Below, piece by piece: positions 22,991 to 35,355 of a stretch of 64,000 nucleotides of DNA; positions within the stretch are counted from its first letter, which is position 1; each line of letters begins with the position of its first letter. The position numbers and the translations under genes are program-made. The DNA is from Zoroaster sp. YZ-2022 (taxonomy: Eukaryota > Echinodermata > Asteroidea > Forcipulatida > Zoroasteridae). The stretch lies in contig CM055816.1 in NCBI GenBank assembly GCA_029582265.1, forward strand, positions 23,957,825 to 24,021,824, given 5' to 3'. Under the pieces are notes generated by a model. It was not told the origin of the DNA. It worked only from the letters and a program-made list of their open reading frames with translations, and ran no database searches.

Positions 22991-24559
22991 TCTTTGAGTA
23001 AGAGTGGTTGGAGGAAATGATTAATGTTTAACCATCAAATTGCCTAGTAAATAGTCATATACACTTAACAACAGCAATATTGAACATGGAGGAAAAGAGT
23101 CGGGCAATTTATTTGTATAACGTTGAAAAACGAAGGACCCTAACTGAAGAAGATATATATTATTTAATATACAAGTAAATAATAATGAAAAATTATAATG
23201 AAGACACACAACACAGAGTAGGCCTAAAATAAGTTTTGTTGAATTTAATATTTTTGTCTTAAAGGTAGGTTATAGAACTGATATTTAAAAAAAAATACCT
23301 TTAATGTTAATGTACAACTTAGTTGGTATAAAGATGATGATGGTATCAATCATCACAATAAACTATTTAGTCTGAGGAACTGCCATTTTAAGAAAGATAT
23401 TATTTCAAAATGTTTTTCCTAAATTTGATGATAACTATGAATGTATTAAACAATGCATATAATGAATATGTCCTAAACTTTCATACCCGGGCCTGAGAAT
23501 TGAAAGTAAACATGTGACAAATGAATGCCAATTGATAAAATTGAATTCTTGATCAATCGCTTGCGATTGGTTCTTTCAATTGGAACGTACTTACGTTATC
23601 AATGAGTTAGGTTACATGACGATAGAATGCTCAACCTTATAAATTTGAATGTATCGTTTTGCTGATTGAATGATGACGTAAGGCATTCATTTTCATATCA
23701 TATTTAATGAGTCGCGTATTAAATTGAATGCACTTTTTAATTCATCTGAAAACCTGTAATAAAATAGATAAAATGAACAGCCCAAACAAATAACTGTGAT
23801 GTTTTTTGTTTTTTAATATCATGATCCATCCTCTCGCTGAGTCATTTGTAATGATTAACATTTATTTCATTTAGGGATATTCATATATTTACTTTAATTC
23901 AATTACTTCATAATTGTATTTCCAAAGAATTTTGCATTTAGTAAAATTAATTATTAAAGTTACAAATGAAGAAGGGTAATAAAGTTGTTCTTCAAATGTT
24001 TATTAATAAAGGTCTCCAGTTTCTGGTCATAGGTCGGCTTTAAAATCGGTGCATTGACATACTAAGAGAGGCCCCACAAATCAGGCAAAAGTATGGTTAC
24101 TTATCGTTTCAAATTTAACACCGGCGTTTTCTCAGCCTCACCAGCAGCGTCAGTCCGGGCACCGGGGAACCCCCTGAAGACCTCGCTTTATTTCGCCGAA
24201 ATAAGGACAACACTGGCTACAGTGTGTAAAACTACCACTGTGTGTATGAGGTGTGATGAATGGTTTCGAAACCCCTTTAATTATTGAACTACCAAACTTC
24301 CCCTGTGGAAAATGTATTAGATTTGCTGATTTTTATCCTCTTAATAATTTAATTAACATTTATTTCATTTAGGATTTTCATATATTTACTTTAATTCATT
24401 TACTTCACAATGTATTTCCCAAGAATTTGCATTTAGTAAAATTAATTATTAGGCTACAAATAAAGAAGGTCAATAAAATTGTTCTTCCATTAATAAATTA
24501 AATGTTTATTCATTTCTTGTTGAAATAAAATTGATCTCATTATGTCATTGGAAATACGT

Positions 24560-25310
24560 TTTACACCCTGACGTTCACCTGAACTTGCCATTTCTAATGT
24601 TTTAAATACCATTACTGAAGCCATAGAAAATAAGCAGTTTCTGTTGGTATTTTCGGAACCTTTCCAAGGCTTTTTGACACATGTAATTCATAACATTCTT
24701 ATTTCTAAATTAGAGCATTATGGTGTGCGTGGATTTAGCCTTGGATTGGTTCAGGAGTTATTTATCACATAGAACAACAGTTTGTTTCCTTTAACTCTCT
24801 TGATCCATCCATTTCATGCAGAGTTCCCAAGGCAGTGCATTAGGTTCCTTATTCTTTATTATTTATATTAATGATATTTGTAATTCATCATCAAAATTAT
24901 ATCCTTTTGTTTATTTCCTGATGGTATAAATTTAATTGATATCCATCACAATGTAAATAATGCAGCTCGTATTTTACACACTGAGCTATTTAAAATAATT
25001 AATTGGGCTCTTATCTAATAGACCCCTATTAATTTGTTGAAATCAACTTATAGTCTTTTTTTCAGACAACTCAAATATACGTGATCTGTTCCTCTCGAAG
25101 TTTTAAGCAAGTTAAAGTAAGCACCAAATTCCTTGATATTGATATTGATGAGAATCTCTCATGGAACTACCATGTTAATATCTTGCTCGTAAGATTTTAA
25201 AAAAAATGTTGGTATTATGAGATTGAAACATTTTTTAAAGCAAAAACAGTTCTGTTAACACCTGATTTGAATTATGTAATTCTTACTTGGGGGTAAACCC
25301 ACTACACTCT
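24560..25310 (+). pseudogene. Non-LTR RT relic (array unit 2)
   Basis: Same RT region as at 21690-22440 with its own indels. The block resembling PQGSALGSLLFIIYINDI is seen around 24826-24885 across a shift. Confidence 0.65.
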
Positions 25311-25689
25311 GCAACATTTAAACACTTTTCACGTGTTGTGCATTTTGAGCAGTGTGGTTTTGACACAATTGGCTAGTTAATTGTACCAGCCTACAAGGAA
25401 TTGTTCCCTTCTTTTTTTAGAAACCCATGCACCGCTGTCGATTTGGTATATTGTGTATGATTACAATATTATTCATTGCAACGATTATACACTGTATACA
25501 TTTTCCGTTTTTTCAAGGACTAGAAATTTCAAGTTGCTTTTTTGTTTCTTTGTTATAGGAAACCCATGCACCGGTGCTGATTGGGTATATTTTGTACTGT
25601 ATATCAACATAATGGCACGTACGATTACACTAGACCCATTCATTGGCAACAATCATACTGTAGATAAGGTATCAGCCAGCGTCACTGGC

Positions 25690-25900
25690 ACTGCGTATAG
25701 GGGACTCCGCATGAAATGGATGGATCAAGAGAGAGTTGTAAGGAAACAAATTGTTGTTCTATGTGATGTGCTCCTGAACCAATCCAAGGCGAAATCCACG
25801 CACACGGTAATGCTTTAATATTGAATATTTGTAAAAGATTGCCAACAGAATTTTCACAACTTGGGGACCTTCATGGCTCAAGCTTCTTTCTTTGAGTAAG
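25690..25900 (-). pseudogene. RT fragments, minus strand (array unit 3)
   Basis: Inverted RT blocks as in the previous unit. The minus-strand frame at 25759-25962 includes HEGPQVVK and RGFRLGLVQEH, two RT pieces that would be far apart and in reverse order in an intact element. Confidence 0.6.
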
Positions 25901-27519
25901 AGTGGTTGAGAGAAATGATTAATGTTAACCATCAAATTGCACCTGGTAACAGTCATATACACTTAACAACAGCAATATTGAACATGGAGGAAAGAGTTTA
26001 AGACACGATTTATTTGCATAACGTTGAAAAACGAAGGACCCTAACTGAAGAAGATATATATATATTTAATATGTTAGCAATGTAATAATGAAAAATTATA
26101 ATGAAGACACAATAACACAGAGTAGGCCTAAAACAAGGTTTTGTTAGACCAATATTTTTGTCAATGTAAGGTATATAGAACTGATATTTAAAAAAAAAAC
26201 CTTTTGAATGTTAAATTTTAACTTAGTTGGTATAAAGATGATGATGGTATCAATCTTCAGAATAAACTATTTAGATCTGAGGAACTCGCCATTTTTAAGA
26301 AAGATATTACTTTCCAAATGTTTTTCCCTAAATTGATGACAACTATGAATATATTAAACAATGGCATATAATTTCGAATATGTCCTAAACTTTCATACTT
26401 GCCGGCCCTTGGAGAATTGAAAATAAGCATGTGACAAATGAATGTAATTGATAAAATTGAATTCTTCGATCAATCGCTTGCGATTGGGTCTTCTTCAATT
26501 GAAACGTACTTATGTTATCAATGAGTTGGGTTACATGATGATAGAATGCCAATCATATATCAATTTGAACGTATCGTTTTGCTGATTGAATGACGTAAAG
26601 GAGACATTCATTTCCCTTATCCTGTTAATGAGTCGCGTATTAAATTGAATGCACTTTTTAATTCATCAGAAAACCTGTAATAAAATATGATATAAATGAA
26701 CAGCCTAAACAAATAACTGTGATGTTTTTTTTTTTTTTAATATCATGATCCATTCTCCGGGTTGAGTCATTTGTAATGATTAATATTTATTTCATTTAGG
26801 ATATTCACATGTTACTTTAATTCAATTACTTCATAATGTATTTCCAAAGAATTTGCATTTAGTAAAATTAATTATTAAAGGTGTTTACGAAATGAAGGGA
26901 ACAGTAAATTCTTCAAATGTTTATTAATAAAGGGTTTCCCCAATTTCTCGTCATAGGTTGGCTTCAAAAATCGGTGCAGTGATGATACCAAGAGAGGCTC
27001 GCACAAATCAGGCAAAATTCATGTAGTTAACATATCGTTTGAAAATTGAACACCAGCGTTTTCTCAGCTACACCAGCGGCAAGCGTCAAATTGGGCACCG
27101 GGGAACCTCAGAGACGTCGCTCGGCTTCGCCGGAAGCCGTTTACGTGATGCACGTACTGGCTACAGTGTAGAAAATCAACACACTGTGTATGGATGCAGG
27201 TGTGATGACCAGTTTGGAAACCCCCCCTCAATTTTTGAACTACCCAAACTTCCCCTGTGTGAAAATATCATTAGATTTGTTGATTTCTGTTATCCCTTCT
27301 TAATAATTAATATTTATTTCATATTTAGGATTTTCATATTACTTTAATTTCATTTACTTCACAATGTATTTCCAAAGAATTTGTATCAGCAAATTAATTA
27401 TTGTGCTTACAAATAAAGAAGGGTCAATAAAATTGTTCTTCCATTAATAAATTAAATGTTTATTCATTTCTCTTTTGGAAATAAAAATGTATCTCATTAT
27501 GTGTTACAAAAATACACAT

Positions 27520-28310
27520 TTTACAACCTGACGTTCGTTCACCTCAACATTGCACTTTGTTTTATATACTGCATTACTGAAGATATAGAAAATAAGCAGT
27601 TTTTGTTGGTATTTTCCCAACCTTTCCAAGGCTTTTTGACAATGTAAATCAAAACATTCTTATTTCTTAAATTCAGAGCATTATGGTGTGCGTTGATTTA
27701 GCCTTGGATTGTTCAGGAGTTATTTATCACACAGAACAACAGTTTGTTTCCTTTAACTTCCTTCTTGATCCATCCACTTTCGGGAGAGTTCCCCAAGGCA
27801 GTGTATTAGGTCCCTTATTGTTTATTATTTATATTATTGATATTTGTAATTCATCAAAAATTTATATCCTTTTTTTTTTTTTTGGATGGTACAAATTAAT
27901 TTATATCCATCACAATGTAAATAATGCAGCTCGTATTTTACACGAGCTGAACAGAAGCTAACCATTAATTGGCTCTTATCTGTAGACTTTCTATTATTAA
28001 TTTACTTAAAACCAACTGTATAGTCTTTTTTCTAGACAACTCAAATATACGTGATCTGTTCCTCTCAGTTTAAAATGGTAATCAACTCTCGCTGTTAAAC
28101 CGTAAAGTAAGCGCAAATTCCTTTGGTATTTGTATTGAAGAGAATTCTCACGGAACTACCCATGTTATCTTGCTCTAGTAAGATTTCTAAAAATGTTATG
28201 TTATGAGACGATTAAGAAACATTTTTAAACGCTTAAAAACAGTTTCTTTAACACCTGATTTTTGATTATGTATTCTTACTTGGGGGTAAACCCACTACAT
28301 CGCTCTCAAC
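27520..28310 (+). pseudogene. Non-LTR RT relic (array unit 3)
   Basis: Contains the best-kept short block of the set, VPQGSVLGPLLFIIYIIDIC at about 27788-27847. Small insertions are unusually common around it. Confidence 0.7.
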
Positions 28311-28639
28311 ATATTTAAACACTTTTCACGTGTTGTGCATTTTGAGTGAGTGTAGTTTTTGACACAATATTGGTTACACTGTACACCAGCTTCACAAGGG
28401 AATTGTTCCCTTCTTTTTTTAGAAACCCACGCAACCGCTGTCGATTTGGTATATTGTGTAAGAGCATTACAATATCTATTCATTTAAACGATTACATCAC
28501 TGTACACATTTTGCTTTCAGGACTCAAGGACAGGAATTTCAAGTTGCTTTGTCTTCTTTCATAGAAACCCGTGCACGCCGGTGCCGATTGGGTATGTTGT
28601 AACAGTATATCAACATAATGGCAGCGTACGATTACAATT

Positions 28640-28905
28640 AGACCCATTCATTGGCAACAATCATACTGTGTATAAGCGCATCAGCCAGCGTCACTGGCAT
28701 CAAGCCTATAGGGGACTCCGCATGAAATGGATGGATCAAGAGGAGAGTTAAAAAGGAAACAAACTGTTGTCTTCTATGATGGATAACTCCTGAACCAATC
28801 CAAGGCGATGAAATCCACGCACAATGCCGTAATGCTCTAATATTCAATATTTGTAAACGATTTCCACAAGAATCCCACAACTCGGGGACCTTCATGGTCA
28901 ATTTC
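28640..28905 (-). pseudogene. RT fragments, minus strand (array unit 4, truncated)
   Basis: Inverted RT blocks as in earlier units, with HAESP-type and KVPELWDSCG-type stretches. The unit continues to about 29505 and is then cut by the virus-like element. Confidence 0.55.
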
Positions 28906-29529
28906 TTTTGAGTAAGAATGGTTGGAGGAAATGATTAAATGTTACAGCCATCAAATTGCCTGGTAAATAGTCATACACTTAACTGAACAGCAATATTGAA
29001 ACATGGAGCAAATAGAGGTCAGGCAATTCTATTTGTATAACGTTGAAACACGAAGGACCCTGAATCGAAGAAGTTATATATTATTTAATATACAAGTAAC
29101 ACAATGATTTTTTTTAATGAAGACATTACACAACACCAGGTAGGGGTAAAAATAAGTTTTGTTGAATTTAATATTTTTGTCTTAAAGGTAGTTTATAGAA
29201 CTGATATTAAAAAATAAATAAAAAAAAAGCCTCTTTGAATGTTAATGTACAACGGTTTATGTGTAAAGATAATGATAGTATCAATCTTCCACACAAACTA
29301 TTTGGTCTGAGGAACTGCCATTTTAAAGAGAAGACATTATTTCCAAACACGTTTTTCCCCCTTAAATTTGATGATAACTATAAATGTATTAAACGCTTAA
29401 TGCATATAATGAATCTGTCCCAAACTCCACAATACGCTTCGGGCCTGGGGGTGGTAAAACATGTGACAAATGAATGCCAATTGATAAATTGGTAATTCAT
29501 GATCGACTTTTAAATTTTGGCCGGTGAGC

Positions 29530-29890
29530 GGCGAACGTTTATAAATTTTTCAAACGCGACCGACTTTGAGCCGCAGTTTTATCGGTTGCTGGTTCAGCTT
29601 CTTTATATCTGCTGGCTTCATCCGCAATGGCCACCCATAATGCAGCTACTTGTACGTCTTTTACCCATACTATCGCATGAAGAAACAATAAATCTGCTTG
29701 ATGAACCTCATTTGGTTTTTTCATTCATACATATTTTGGCGAACTAGTCGGTCTAGGAATGTATTTAGGATAGGTAAATAAATGTTGGGACACAGCGCTT
29801 GCTTTTTTATCACTGCGAACCAATTTCTTTGTCACCTTAGTTTTTTTAGTTAATTTATTAATCGCGTCGAATGACTTCTTCCAGTATCCC
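29530..29890 (-). pseudogene. Retroviral-type (rve) integrase fragment
   Basis: The frame at 29539-29724 reads NEVHQADLLFL, then ASRYKEAEPATDKTA. This matches the first catalytic-Asp block and the following strand/helix of retroviral-type integrases found in Polintons. Upstream on the same strand (about 29730-29880) another frame carries a PKYIPRPTS-like lead-in and a Lys-rich stretch, as expected before the core. The second Asp and Glu of the catalytic triad are absent because the sequence ends at the repeat junction near 29505. The role would be insertion of element DNA into the genome. Placement near one end fits a Polinton layout. Confidence 0.55.
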
Positions 29891-29899
29891 TTTTCGGAT

Positions 29900-30650
29900 C
29901 ACTATACATAGACGTTTTGTAGTTTTAGTTTTATATGTTTGCTCATTTTTAATATTGACAATATATATTTATATTCTGTAAATTATTAGAGCACAACTCG
30001 AGTCTGGTAAAATTCCTTGATTAATCTAACCACATTTATCATCGAAGCTGCTGCAACGGTCGTGGTTAGCTTTAGTCCGTCTGTGCCTACCCATTTTCTC
30101 TAAATCGGCTGGTTCTATGTGTTTAATATTTTTTTTACCGATATGTTGTATAAACGGTAACAAATCCCAAAACTAGCACTCGTGATAAGCTGAATTGACG
30201 ATTCCTTTTGTATCCATCATATTTATACTTGCCAAATAATAATATAATTTTTTTTAAAAAAACTTATTCCATTTCAAAAACAGCAAGTTCCCCCTTCGTT
30301 GGCAGTGTGGTGGTGGCGTATGTAGGTTTGGGGTGGTATTGGCGCTTGCGCGGGTTTTTGGTGGCGCTGGCTCTTTTTGGAAAACACGTTATGCTTTGAA
30401 GCACCCAAACAAACCCAACGGTTAAGGCAATAGCGTGATAGTAGTAGTTTTATTTGTTGCTTTCTTCTTTTATCGGTGTGTAGCACTTTGCGACGCTTGC
30501 GGCGCATGAACGGCTACATAACGAGTTTTGGTCGCGCCTTTCTTTAATTCCTTGTTTTTCTTTTTTATTAAGTTCAGCGAGTCTTTTCCAGCTGCGACCT
30601 TGTTTTTTCTTTTCTTTTTATTGATCGGTTTATACCGTCAACACCATCGA
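29900..30650 (-). pseudogene. Basic protein frames, unknown
   Basis: Minus-strand frames here are very rich in Lys and Arg. One at 30274-30507 begins MRRKRRKVLHTDKRRKQQIK. Another segment near 30530-30640 is Lys/Arg-rich in a different frame. They could be remains of a small DNA-condensing (core-like) protein or of a nuclear localisation region. No family is recognised and the frames are broken. Confidence 0.3.
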
Positions 30651-30659
30651 TGACGGTGT

Positions 30660-31300
30660 TTCCACAACTTGCGTCTCTGCTCTGGCTTGCGCATCTTCCA
30701 TCGCCATTCATCTACAAGATTCTTCTTTTCGTGTTAAAATGTGTTTTGGCGTAATTAGCGTTGCAGAGAGCGGTGCTATCAACATTCCGTACTTGAAAAG
30801 CATATTTCACGCCATCTGTAGAAAGCATGCTCGAAATGAATGGATCTTTTTCTAAATCTGTAATTAATTTACCTTCATCATCGTCAATTTTAAAATGATG
30901 ACCGTATAAATCAATACGATTTAAACTAAAACCTAATAATTTGGCATATAGTGTTAGAGAATGGCGCTACCTAAAGACTCTGTTATATCACGAAGCCTCA
31001 ATTTAGTTTCGTGTTGCGTGTAATACATCTCGCGCCTCTCCTGTAGACAAAGCTTCAATGTCGTCATGACGGAATACTTTACCGAATTGTTTCTTTGAAC
31101 TCTCCTCCGCCACAACAGAGAGAAGAGCCGTTTATCTCGTTGCTTTTGCTTCAGCAGGCACGTTGTCACTCGTATTAAATATCCATGACGATGAGTGGGC
31201 TTAATACTGGGGGATTTTTCGTTTAATATTTTGTGAAGTTCTTCCGTTATTATAAGTATTTATAGAGAAAATCAGTAAAATTTAAAACAACAGAGAGTAA
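30660..31300 (-). pseudogene. Broken minus-strand coding region, unknown
   Basis: A stretch from about 30960 to 30721 is open without a start for about 80 codons and looks coding: GFSLNRIDLYGHHFKIDDDE, followed by alternating charged and hydrophobic segments. Upstream, two other frames carry plausible coding pieces (RHDDIEALSTGEARDVLHA near 31075-31020, KLRLRDITESLGSAI near 31005-30960). Frames change at least twice. I do not recognise the family. Its strand and position suggest it belongs to the virus-like element. Confidence 0.4.
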
Positions 31301-31740
31301 CCAATAAGTAATGCAAATAACACATCAGGGAATGGAGAAAAAGACGCTTTCGCTTTAGCAACAGCAGCACATCGTGTTGTCTCTCTCTCATCATCATCGA
31401 TGGTGGGTAACATGAATGACTTTTCGTGAACTTAGTTCCATTTATTATTAAATAGCTTTTATTATATTTTAAATTATCTAAAAGCTAACAACTTGTTAAT
31501 TTTATTACCCATTATTTAAAACTTGAACAAGTTGTTCTATAATTTGTTCTGTTTTTTTATTATTTAAAAATAAAACAAGGATCTTCTATAAATTTCAATA
31601 TCGATATAGAACAAAAAGATGAACTAGTACAAATTTTCTTTTCAGTATTTTTTAAAGTTGTTTTTAAGATTATATATACAAATCGTTTACTTTTTCAGTA
31701 TTCATATTATATATATCCTACAATAATAAAAAAAAACCAC
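31301..31740. other. AT-rich spacer inside the virus-like element
   Basis: No convincing frame. Contains A/T runs and a (CT)n/(CAT)n patch near 31380-31400. Confidence 0.4.
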
Positions 31741-31744
31741 TAAG

Positions 31745-32925
31745 CTAACATTGTAACGAACTCAGGTAATGGAGGGTAATCGTTGGCAATCAAGGCAACC
31801 TTTACAGGTAACCTACAAGTAACCTGAGACACCCACAAGGTGAACTCTTAGAAATCACCCAAGGTGTACCTGGCAGTAAGTAACCCACGGGTGAAACCTA
31901 CGATTGACACTGCACGAGTAACGGCCTGCAGACCTTGAGTAACCTGCAGGGGTGACCGAGGAGTGACCTGCTGGTGACACTAATCACAAGCAAATCTGCA
32001 AGGTGGCCTGGGTTACAGCACCCAAGGCACCCAAGGAATTGACCTGCCGGGCAACCTACGGGTGTGAAACCTACAAAGTGAAACCCATGAGAATGCAAGT
32101 GAACCTAAGTAACCCGCAAGAACCCACAAGGTGAACCTTTACGAGTAGGCCTGGCCTGGGTAACCTGCGGGTGACACTGGGTGGGCACAAGTAACCTGGG
32201 TGGGCCTGCAGGTGAAATCTCTTACTGCAGGTGACACTCTGGCAACCCACACAGGTGACCTGGGTGACACAGGTGAAACCTGGCAGCAACTTTGAAGCGG
32301 GTGACCCTGGGTGAAACGGGTGGCTGCGGTGGCAACTCACGGGGGTAACCTGCAAGGTGACCTGCAGGTGACGCAGGTGAAACCTGGAGTAACCTTAAGG
32401 AGTGACACCAAGTAACCTGCCAGCAGTGACCTGCGGAATTGACCTGCACGGTGAACTCACAAGTCAACCTACAAGGTGACCCTCAAGGCACCTCCAGTGA
32501 CACCATAGGTAACCTGCACAAGTAACCTGCAAGGCAACCTGCAGAGTAACCAGCATGATACGGGGTGAACCTACGAGGGTGACCTGTAAGTAACCACAAA
32601 TTCAGGCAACCTACAAGTAACCTGCACAAGTAACCTACATGAGTAATCTGCAGGCAAACCTGCAATGTTTCCCACCCGGAGTAACCTGACGTGAGAATCA
32701 CAAGTAACCCCACAAGTGACCTACAGCAACTGCCAGCAACCGTCCCATGTCCCAGAACCTGCAACCTACAGGTAACCTGCGGAGGTAACCTTTGGAAGCA
32801 ACCCTACAAGTAACTCACGAGGTAACCTGCAAGGTACCTACAAGTGAAACCTACATGAGTAACCTGCAGGTAACTACAACTTGGCAAGTAACCTGCAGTA
32901 ATCTATAGGTAACCCGTTTCCCCAA
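31745..32925. repeat. Degenerate minisatellite, unit about 11 bp
   Basis: Built from variants of AAGTAACCTGC, also seen as GGTGACCTGCA and GGTAACCTACA, for almost 1.2 kb. Unit length varies by a few bases. Long minus-strand frames through it are repeat artefacts. Confidence 0.85.
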
Positions 32926-32987
32926 AGTGCATGCTAAGGCTATTTAGTCTAGAATAGCATAATCGGTAGGTTGATCCGTTTTTAAAA

Positions 32988-33564
32988 TCAATTTGCAATG
33001 TTTGACTTGTTTAATTTCTCGCGCATCTGCTCTCTCAACTCTTTCGTCGGTATGACATCATTTTCTCGAAGACAATCTTCAAATGAGTCTCTATCTTTAC
33101 AATAAAATAAACACACCCATTTGAGATGCTCTCTAAAATCTTTCAACACGCTATTATATTTTTGTGAAATAACCCAACAGCTGTGATGTGCGTGTCGACC
33201 GCTAAAAGCCAAGTATACCAATGCATTCGTCTCATTTTGACAAAAATGTTTATATCGCAAATATTTACTCGCGCTACAATCGTCGATGATAAACAACGTT
33301 TCGATTCCTTTGAATACGTCGCTATACATTTCTATCGCTTTGTTTAACGTATAATTTTTTTAATCGTCAACGATCACTCGCTCGTCGTTCCAAATCCATT
33401 TTCTATTTTGATACGTGTCGTTGTCACCGATGTCGTTGTCATCGTATGACGATCGTTTCGAAATATTTTAAATATTCTTTTTGTAACAAATTTTAAACAA
33501 ATTCAGTTTTTCCGCATCCAGTTTGGCCGCAAATGAGCCCAGCGTGTGGATATTTAGGCAACAT
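32988..33564 (-). pseudogene. FtsK/HerA-type DNA-packaging ATPase (virus-like), frameshifted
   Basis: Role by family: pumps viral DNA into the capsid. The probable start is an ATG at 33564. Walker A reads GQTGCGKT at 33528-33505. After at least one break (a stop and an A/T homopolymer near 33355), a 113-codon frame at 32988-33329 carries Walker B as LFIIDDCSAS, then SGRHAHHSCWVISQKYN, which holds the conserved Gln sensor of this family, and ends in a charged helix. About 190 codons in all, rather short for these ATPases, so part may be lost. It lies 26 bp after the capsid gene on the same strand. Confidence 0.75.
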
Positions 33565-33589
33565 TCCCTTTTAATATTAGTCGCTAATA

Positions 33590-34857
33590 CTAATAATCGA
33601 CAGATTCAAAACGCCCATTTTTTATAACAAGTTGCGCATCCATAATAATAAAAGTATACATGTATATTTCACCTGCGGCTTCCCTTCTTTATCTATTTGA
33701 ATGGTAATTCCTTCGGATAAGTTTTGTACTCGTCTTCCGCTTCCGTGTATTTTATTGTCGTCGCTCGTTCTCATATCTAAAAATAAACCGTATCGATTGA
33801 GTAAATAATCGGCCTGTTTGACGTTGGGTAAATTTAGAGCTTTAACGATTTGAATAGCGTGTTCTTTGCTCGAATCACCGATTTTTTTTAGAATTTCTTC
33901 CCAATGTTGATACCTTTTCATTCCGTGCGCGTAGAGTTGATTGGGAACGCCTTCGATCGTAATTGAAACTTTATCGATTTTTGGATTATAAAAATTTGTT
34001 GGTTTCTTTTACATTGGGTTCTTTGAATAAAACAATATTCCTTTCATACTTTTGCGGGGTATTTAAATTTATATTCCACGTCGTATCGCGTGTGTCTAAC
34101 GGAGTCACGCTCTGTCTTAAAACGCGATCAAACAATATCGACAACCGGTTGCTATATTGATTTTAATTATTCGAGCGAGTTCCGGCATATGAACGACTTG
34201 GTATTCTAAAGAAATCCCACTTATGATATATTTTGCATTATCGTCGGTGCTTTTAATCACGTTTGAAAATGTATTAAACACGAGTTCGTAAGTCAATCGA
34301 TCTCCGATCCCCGATTGGTAGTAGGGCTGATGATCGGTCAACAATTCAAAATCGAGCGGAATGTGATATCTATTTTTTAATGTATCCGCGATGGCTTTAT
34401 CTTTTCCCTCGTTTTTTGTGGGAACCGCGTCAGTAGCGTCTACTCTTAATTTAGTGACGTTAGGATTTTCGATTCCTTGATACGCTATATTTTCGCGTTG
34501 ATCTTTCGTTAACGGTCTTTATAAGAATTGAACACATCCGCATCGTCTAATGAAAATATTTCATTTCCTTCCATTTTAATGATTATATGTTTTACGATAG
34601 CTCTACCAATGTTTTGTACCATCGTTCTCGTATCATCATCCGCAGACTGAAGAACAATGTTGAAAGCTAATCGAACCGTTCCCGGAACGATGACGTCATT
34701 TATTCCTAAATTTGGAAAACGAACCGTCAACAATTGATTTTCGGTAATGGTGCTCGGATTGTTTGTAATGACAACGTTTTGACGCAATCCTTTTTAATCC
34801 CAAAAGGTTTCTTAATCTGCTGTATGGATCGAGTACATCTCCGTATGTATCAGTCAT
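33590..34857 (-). pseudogene. Probable double jelly-roll major capsid protein, frameshifted
   Basis: Start ATG at 34857 (MTDTYGDVLDPY); stop at 33592-33590; about 1.27 kb. At least three frames share the coding. 34509-34787 has VIVPGTVRLAFNI and MEGNEIFSLDDADVF. The next part (to 34117) has TDHQPYYQSGIGDRLTYEL and a YQVVHMPELARII strand. 33622-33921 has GLFLDMRTSDDN and HGSGRRVQNLSEG. This order matches, from memory, capsid-like proteins of Polinton-like elements that litter invertebrate genomes. Many beta-strand-like segments and the neighbouring packaging ATPase support it. Frame breaks near 34510, 34120, 33925 and 33640. Structure prediction would be the deciding test. Confidence 0.6.
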
Positions 34858-34912
34858 ATTTTATAGTTGGTAAAATATAAAATAAAATAAAATGTTTTAA
34901 GAAAAAAGTAAA
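34858..34912. promoter_or_regulatory. Divergent promoter gap of the virus-like element
   Basis: 55 bp of nearly pure A/T separates the capsid start (minus) from the start of the next gene (plus). Any promoters for both must lie here or inside the genes. No specific motif is claimed. Confidence 0.4.
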
Positions 34913-35350
34913 ATGGTGTCTATAGCGATGATGATTGGCGGTGCGGTAGTCAACGCGTTGGCATTACCGGTTCAAATGTTTTATTTTCAATTTACGTTCT
35001 AGCGGTGCTGAACAAGAACGTAAAATGCACGATTTAGCCCCAACAACAACTTTCAAAAGCCAGAGACGAATTTAGTAAAAGCGCTCAAAATATCTAGATT
35101 ATTTAAATGAAAAATACAAAAAGAATCAAACGCTGAAAAAACGTTCAACAACATTGACGAAGCGATGAATGAATATTCACGAGTTACGGGAATCATTTTA
35201 ATTTACCAAAAATTTTATACAACGAACTAACTTGAGGATTTTACGTTCCTAGCGAAGATCCAAAAACGCGAGAAATCATATTCATTATTTTAGGAGTGAG
35301 TGCTGTAGGTTACGTGAGTTATAAATTATTTAAAAAGATAAAAAGTAATT
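34913..35350 (+). pseudogene. Virus-like element membrane protein A, unknown function
   Basis: Begins MVSIAMMIGGAVVNALA, a hydrophobic N-terminus. After a frameshift near 34995 comes a charged, helix-forming stretch (about 35010-35170). It ends with EIIFIILGVSAVGYVSYKLF (about 35272-35331), a clear membrane segment followed by basic residues. The shape is N-terminal hydrophobic, coiled middle, C-terminal anchor. The stop is probably a TAA near 35344 in a shifted frame, just before the next start. I know of similar uncharacterised proteins beside such capsid genes in invertebrate genomes but no function. Confidence 0.45.
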
Positions 35351-35355
35351 ATAAA

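Larger units (their letters stand above)
15236..29505. repeat. Tandem array of a roughly 2.88-kb composite unit
   Basis: The landmark TTTTGAGCAGTGTAGTTTTG (or a close variant) occurs near 15362, 22466, 25344 and 28340. The intervals are 2878 and 2996 bp. The first is 7104 bp, which becomes about 2886 after subtracting the 4218-bp retrotransposon at 15685-19902. Each unit holds a minus-strand RT piece, the GATCAATCGCTTGCGATTGG block, a GC-rich box and a plus-strand RT relic. The last copy breaks off at about 29505, where the virus-like element begins. The third copy carries many small insertions. Confidence 0.85.

Noticed and set aside
31898..32764. Several long minus-strand frames (60-94 codons)
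   Set aside because: They lie wholly in the 11-bp minisatellite and repeat its unit, so they are composition artefacts.
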